Origin: Planctomycetota bacterium
GTDB taxonomy: Bacteria > Planctomycetota > Phycisphaerae > WQYP01
Length of the DNA: 8,716 nucleotides
NCBI GenBank assembly: GCA_021852225.1
Contig: JAJZOA010000187.1
Coordinates: 1-8,716 of the forward strand
Reading direction: 5' to 3'
The position numbers were made by a program, and so were the translations under genes. Positions 6,278 to 8,716 of this stretch are shown one piece after another. How positions within the stretch are numbered: position 1 is the first letter of the stretch; every line of letters begins with the position of its first letter. The notes beneath the pieces were generated by a model that worked only from the letters and a program-made list of their open reading frames with translations, ran no database searches and was not told where the DNA came from.

Positions 6278-7081
6278 GTGAAGCTTTCAGATTTTGATAA
6301 ATCAGACTTGATTAAACTAAGTATCGCCGGCGGGGCGGTTTTGATTGCGATTGTTCTGATCCTGCTGAACTGGAGTAATCTTTTCGGCCGACCACAAAAC
6401 AATCTGGTCGCATTTTTTCAGATCAGCCGCAATTACGGCGTGAACTTTCGGCGGCCGATTGGCCCGAATAATCCGGTGGATCTGAAATCCGTTCACAACA
6501 CGCTGACCTACAAATTTGCGAACCTGGATGGGCAACTGTTCATTATCCAGCATCCGGATGACCCGACCATGGCCCCCCAGATTATTTATCGCACGGATCG
6601 CACCCGCACGCGACCTCCGGCCTGGGTAGTCCGATTGCGGCGCATTGGCGATCCCTGCAAAGAAGCGCTTACCATGGCCGCCATGCGCGGCGGCTGGATG
6701 ATCCGGCACTGGCTTCGTGTGGCCAATACCCCTCGTGTGGTCAGGACGCAGGTGAACGGAATTGTGGCCACCGAACAGTCCAATCTTGCACTGTTAATGC
6801 AGCGCCAGCAGCAGGGGCTTTTCGCGCCCCGAAGCCTTAAGCGAATTGAAATTCTTGTCGCGGAATTCAATAAAATGCCGGGCGATCCGCTGAAGGACGC
6901 CCAGCGCCAGGCCAAAGCCCGCGAAATTATGGACGATGGCCAAGCTTATGCCAAACGCTTTCAGGCCCGTCGGGACAAACTGATTGCCCAGGAAGTGGAT
7001 TCCATTGACGCGTTGCTTTCCTCAAAACAGCAGGACCGCATATCCGCGGCCATGACCCGCTTCCTGTCGCGTTTTAATTGA
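6278..7081 (+). CDS. Single-pass membrane protein of unknown function
   Basis: I do not recognise this 267-residue protein. The start is GTG at 6278 with a weak GGAA 8 nt upstream; no better start is visible. A short charged cytoplasmic N-terminus (MKLSDFDKSD) precedes a hydrophobic segment at about 11-31 (LIKLSIAGGAVLIAIVLILL), so the remainder is predicted to be periplasmic. Residues about 40-125 look like a mixed alpha/beta region (YKFANLDGQLFIIQHP, QIIYRTDRTRTRPPAWVVRL). From about 127 onward it is helical, with one Cys (127), a Gln-rich stretch (MQRQQQG, 174-180) and a basic, charged C-terminal helix pair (KDAQRQAKAREIMDDGQAYA and the segment ending MTRFLSRFN). Codon use matches its neighbours, supporting a real gene. 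It stands alone: parA upstream is divergent, and 211 bases separate it from the HAD gene, which is on the same strand. Confidence 0.75.
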   Translation: MKLSDFDKSDLIKLSIAGGAVLIAIVLILLNWSNLFGRPQNNLVAFFQISRNYGVNFRRPIGPNNPVDLKSVHNTLTYKFANLDGQLFIIQHPDDPTMAPQIIYRTDRTRTRPPAWVVRLRRIGDPCKEALTMAAMRGGWMIRHWLRVANTPRVVRTQVNGIVATEQSNLALLMQRQQQGLFAPRSLKRIEILVAEFNKMPGDPLKDAQRQAKAREIMDDGQAYAKRFQARRDKLIAQEVDSIDALLSSKQQDRISAAMTRFLSRFN

Positions 7082-7108
7082 ACCCGCCCTCATCCAGTGG
7101 CCTATAAT
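7078..7108 (+). promoter_or_regulatory. Possible promoter of the HAD hydrolase gene
   Basis: A perfect -10 box TATAAT (7103-7108) lies in the gap after the membrane protein. The best -35 is TTGAAC (7078-7083), overlapping that gene's stop codon, with a 19-nt spacer. It would give a leader of about 175 nt before the HAD start, including the strong Shine-Dalgarno site and mini-ORF described below. The -10 match is good and the -35 weak. Confidence 0.3.
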
Positions 7109-7242
7109 CACTTGAGTCCGTGGCCAAAAGCCCGGCTGATTCGCCTTATGCGCGGCTTTGTCGTGAATTTTGTGGAATCACGCTCATCCGCTGTTCCGAT
7201 ATCAGCCGATATTCTTATTGTCCGCCGAAATGCGGCATCTCC

Positions 7243-7315
7243 GGAGGGAGGTGTGTTTGAATTAGTTTCGGTTTTTTGCAGGTGGCATGATTATGTCCGT
7301 CAGCGAATTATTTGA
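7243..7315 (+). promoter_or_regulatory. Strong Shine-Dalgarno site with a possible 20-codon leader ORF overlapping the HAD start
   Basis: GGAGGGAGGTG (7243-7253) is the best ribosome-binding sequence in the window. The start it could serve is GTG 7253, giving 20 codons (GTG TTT GAA TTA ... ATT ATT) and TGA at 7313-7315. A TTG at 7257 reads only two codons. The HAD starts (7287, 7293) are too far away to use it and lie inside the mini-ORF in another frame, so its translation could be coupled to, or interfere with, HAD initiation. No conservation evidence is available. Confidence 0.3.
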
Positions 7316-8276
7316 GTCGTTCCGGCAATGGTCACAAACGGAAGCTGGAAAGAAAAAGAGCGTGTCCATGGCGGATGAACCGTTGTCCGTTTCCGAAACT
7401 CCGGTGATATCGCAGGCCTCCACTGATTTAGGCTCGCGTCTTGTTGCGGCGCGTCCGCTGCAAAATGCGATCCGGATGGTCGCACTGGATATGGACGGCA
7501 CCATGCTAAATCCGCGTGAATCCATCACGCCGCGTGTGCATCGCGCGGTGTATGAAACCGTCAAACGCGGCATTCAAGTGGTCATCGCCACGGCCCGGCC
7601 GCCAAGGTCGGTCCGCTTCTATCATCGTGCGCTTAAACTTGAAACACCAATCGTGTCCCATAATGGCGCGTTGGTCTGGGATGAACGACGCCAATGTGTT
7701 CTGCGTCATGCCAGCCTTGATCATTCGCTGGTGCGGCGGGTCATTGCGTTTGCCCGTCGCCGCTGCCCGGATGTCATTCCCAGTGTGGAAATTATTGATC
7801 GGCTCTACAGCGACCATTTTGGTATTGTCCCCATGGATTCCCTGCCGCCCGGTCGGTCCTTTTCGCCGGATGTTATCGCCTCCATGGAAGCGTTTTTGCG
7901 CGTTCCGGTCACGCGCCTTTTCCTGCACGGCAAGCCGTCGATTATTGATGAACTTAACTATCTTCTGCCCGGCCGCTTTCATGACCGGCTGAATGTCATT
8001 CATAGCGAATCGCGCCTGCTGCAAATTGTCGCGCCGGACATCACCAAAGCCAGCGCCCTTGGTTTCCTGGCCAATGCGTATGGCGTTTCCAGCCAGCAGG
8101 TGATGGCGATTGGCGACTCCGCCAATGATCTGCCCATGCTTCAATGGGCGGGTACGGGTGTGGTGATGGCCAACGCGCCGGAACATGTACGCAATGTCGT
8201 CGGCCATGTGGTTCCTTCCAATGCCGAGGACGGCGTGGCAGTGGCACTGGAAAAATTCATTCTTAATACAGATTGA
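7293..8276 (+). CDS. Cof-type HAD-superfamily hydrolase
   Basis: This is a 327-residue phosphohydrolase of the HAD superfamily, Cof/IIB cap group, which usually dephosphorylates sugar phosphates, nucleotides or cofactor intermediates in the cytoplasm. The motifs, numbered from ATG 7293, are: motif I DMDGTML with nucleophile Asp66 and Asp68; motif II IATARPP around 98-104, where the family usually has ATGR; SHNGALV at 122-128; motif III Lys252 in DITKASAL; and motif IV GDSANDLPML with Asp275 and Asp279, followed by the Cof-like tail GVVMANAPEHV and NAEDGVAVAL. ATG 7293 is placed 7 nt after AGGTGG; ATG 7287 or ATG 7368 are alternatives. About 60 residues precede the catalytic domain, low in complexity and Ser-rich, which is longer than usual for this family. 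The substrate cannot be inferred from the sequence. No operon partner is visible. Confidence 0.93.
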   Translation: MSVSELFESFRQWSQTEAGKKKSVSMADEPLSVSETPVISQASTDLGSRLVAARPLQNAIRMVALDMDGTMLNPRESITPRVHRAVYETVKRGIQVVIATARPPRSVRFYHRALKLETPIVSHNGALVWDERRQCVLRHASLDHSLVRRVIAFARRRCPDVIPSVEIIDRLYSDHFGIVPMDSLPPGRSFSPDVIASMEAFLRVPVTRLFLHGKPSIIDELNYLLPGRFHDRLNVIHSESRLLQIVAPDITKASALGFLANAYGVSSQQVMAIGDSANDLPMLQWAGTGVVMANAPEHVRNVVGHVVPSNAEDGVAVALEKFILNTD

Positions 8277-8429
8277 CTCCCCTGGGCCGCCCCGCTCTGT
8301 TTTCCACGCGCCCAAACCGACCATCCGCAATCCGGCCCGCAATAACCGCTATTTGGTACGAATGTTTTCTTCAAACGGATTGGCCAAATCTGTTCCGGCC
8401 CGCTGAAGCAACTGGTCGGCGGTGAACCC

Positions 8430-8466
8430 AAAAAAACGCAACCGCCGGTAGCGGACCGGCGGTTGC
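8430..8466 (-). terminator. Strong intrinsic terminator on the minus strand
   Basis: GCAACCGCCGGT (8438-8449) and ACCGGCGGTTGC (8455-8466) form a perfect 12-bp stem with a 5-nt loop. Read on the minus strand the stem is followed, after a single G, by seven T (8436-8430). There is no T-run on the plus side. It should end a transcript coming from the right edge of the window. Confidence 0.88.
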
Positions 8467-8504
8467 TGGCGGGAAGGATGTGGTGCAAAGATTTTCGGGC
8501 TGCC

Positions 8505-8533
8505 GTGACCAGTGGAAGCTGGCACCTTTTTTT
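8505..8533 (+). terminator. Probable intrinsic terminator of the HAD gene
   Basis: GTG (8505-8507) and CCAG (8509-8512), with one bulged A, pair with CTGG (8519-8522) and CAC (8523-8525) around a TGGAAG loop. One base later seven T follow (8527-8533). The stem is short, so this is weaker than the facing minus-strand terminator. It would give the HAD mRNA a 3' untranslated region of about 250 nt. Confidence 0.45.
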
Positions 8534-8606
8534 CGGCGCTGGCCTGCACAGAACCCGCCTGAATCGCCAGCCGCATAAACGTGCGGACGACCCAGTGGCA
8601 CATATT

Positions 8607-8716
8607 TTATACCGCGTTCATGAGCGCCATTTGCGGGTCAAATAATCTTCTTGTAAGCATTTGGCTTGGAAACTGTGCGCAGGACGCAAGCATTGCGCTA
8701 AGTTCGTGGTTGCCAG
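8607..8716 (-). CDS. Probable C-terminus of an unidentified minus-strand gene (partial, enters from right edge)
   Basis: A strong minus-strand terminator at 8430-8466 implies a gene to its right on that strand. Two minus-strand frames are open from the window edge. The preferred one has codons in phase with base 8714, reads about 35 residues and ends with TAA at 8609-8607; its end reads LTRRLFDPQMALMNAV. The other ends with TGA at 8620-8618 (ending LTRKWRS). I prefer the first for its more protein-like composition, but the evidence is thin. No family is recognised. The 3' untranslated region to the terminator would be about 140 nt. Confidence 0.38.
   Translation of the reverse strand, partial: GNHELSAMLASCAQFPSQMLTRRLFDPQMALMNAV

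Larger units (their letters stand above)
8277..8606. other. Convergent 3' intergenic region
   Basis: No coding gene is supported in these 330 bases. They contain a strong minus-strand intrinsic terminator (8430-8466) and a weaker plus-strand one (8505-8533). The plus-strand terminator lies beyond the minus-strand one, so the 3' ends of the converging transcripts would overlap by about 100 nt. Bases 8277-8429 hold nothing I recognise. Confidence 0.6.

Noticed and set aside
7506..8342. Long minus-strand open frame across the HAD gene
   Set aside because: Antisense shadow: the plus strand carries all HAD motifs and the minus frame has no recognisable features.
8349..8603. Minus-strand frame at the right end
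   Set aside because: It reads straight through the strong minus-strand terminator hairpin and has no ribosome-binding site.
1..8716. tRNA, rRNA, CRISPR array, insertion sequence or phage genes
   Set aside because: No T-loop signatures, regularly spaced direct repeats, transposase or integrase motifs were seen on either strand.

Overview
The window most likely comes from a member of the Planctomycetota, perhaps the Phycisphaerae. The clearest sign is a partial gene at the left edge (minus strand, 1-186). Its N-terminus carries a LEPR-XLL-type export signal (LEERIMLSA), followed by the start of what looks like a GH74-type beta-propeller. Base composition is moderately GC-rich, genes are short of strong Shine-Dalgarno sites, and most spacers are long. 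This taxonomic call is inference from motifs, not from a search.

Layout. 1-186 (minus): N-terminus of the exported LEPR-XLL protein. 187-660: divergent intergenic region with a possible minus-strand promoter, a set of overlapping inverted repeats and a perfect 17-nt inverted repeat of the left edge. 661-4870 (plus): a three-gene export operon. It encodes a small secreted HlyD/RND-type adaptor, a second adaptor fused to an N-terminal GAF-like domain and anchored by one central membrane segment, and a TolC-type outer-membrane lipoprotein. The first two genes overlap by ATGA. No inner-membrane pump is encoded in the window. 4949-5740 (minus): a Soj/ParA-type ATPase, convergent with the export operon and without an adjacent parB. 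5741-6277: a 537-base spacer with a convincing plus-strand intrinsic terminator that no plus-strand gene explains, and several stem-loops. 6278-7081 (plus): a single-pass membrane protein of unknown function. 7293-8276 (plus): a Cof-type HAD hydrolase with an N-terminal extension. A very strong Shine-Dalgarno sequence lies upstream of it but serves only a possible 20-residue mini-ORF. 8277-8716: convergent 3' region with a strong minus-strand terminator, a weaker plus-strand terminator and the probable C-terminus of a minus-strand gene entering from the right.

How the genes work together. The two adaptors and the TolC protein should form the periplasmic and outer-membrane parts of a tripartite exporter, with the GAF-like domain on the cytoplasmic side as a possible sensor or regulatory input. 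ParA, the unknown membrane protein and the HAD hydrolase show no obvious functional link to the exporter. No tRNA, rRNA, CRISPR array, insertion sequence or phage gene was recognised.
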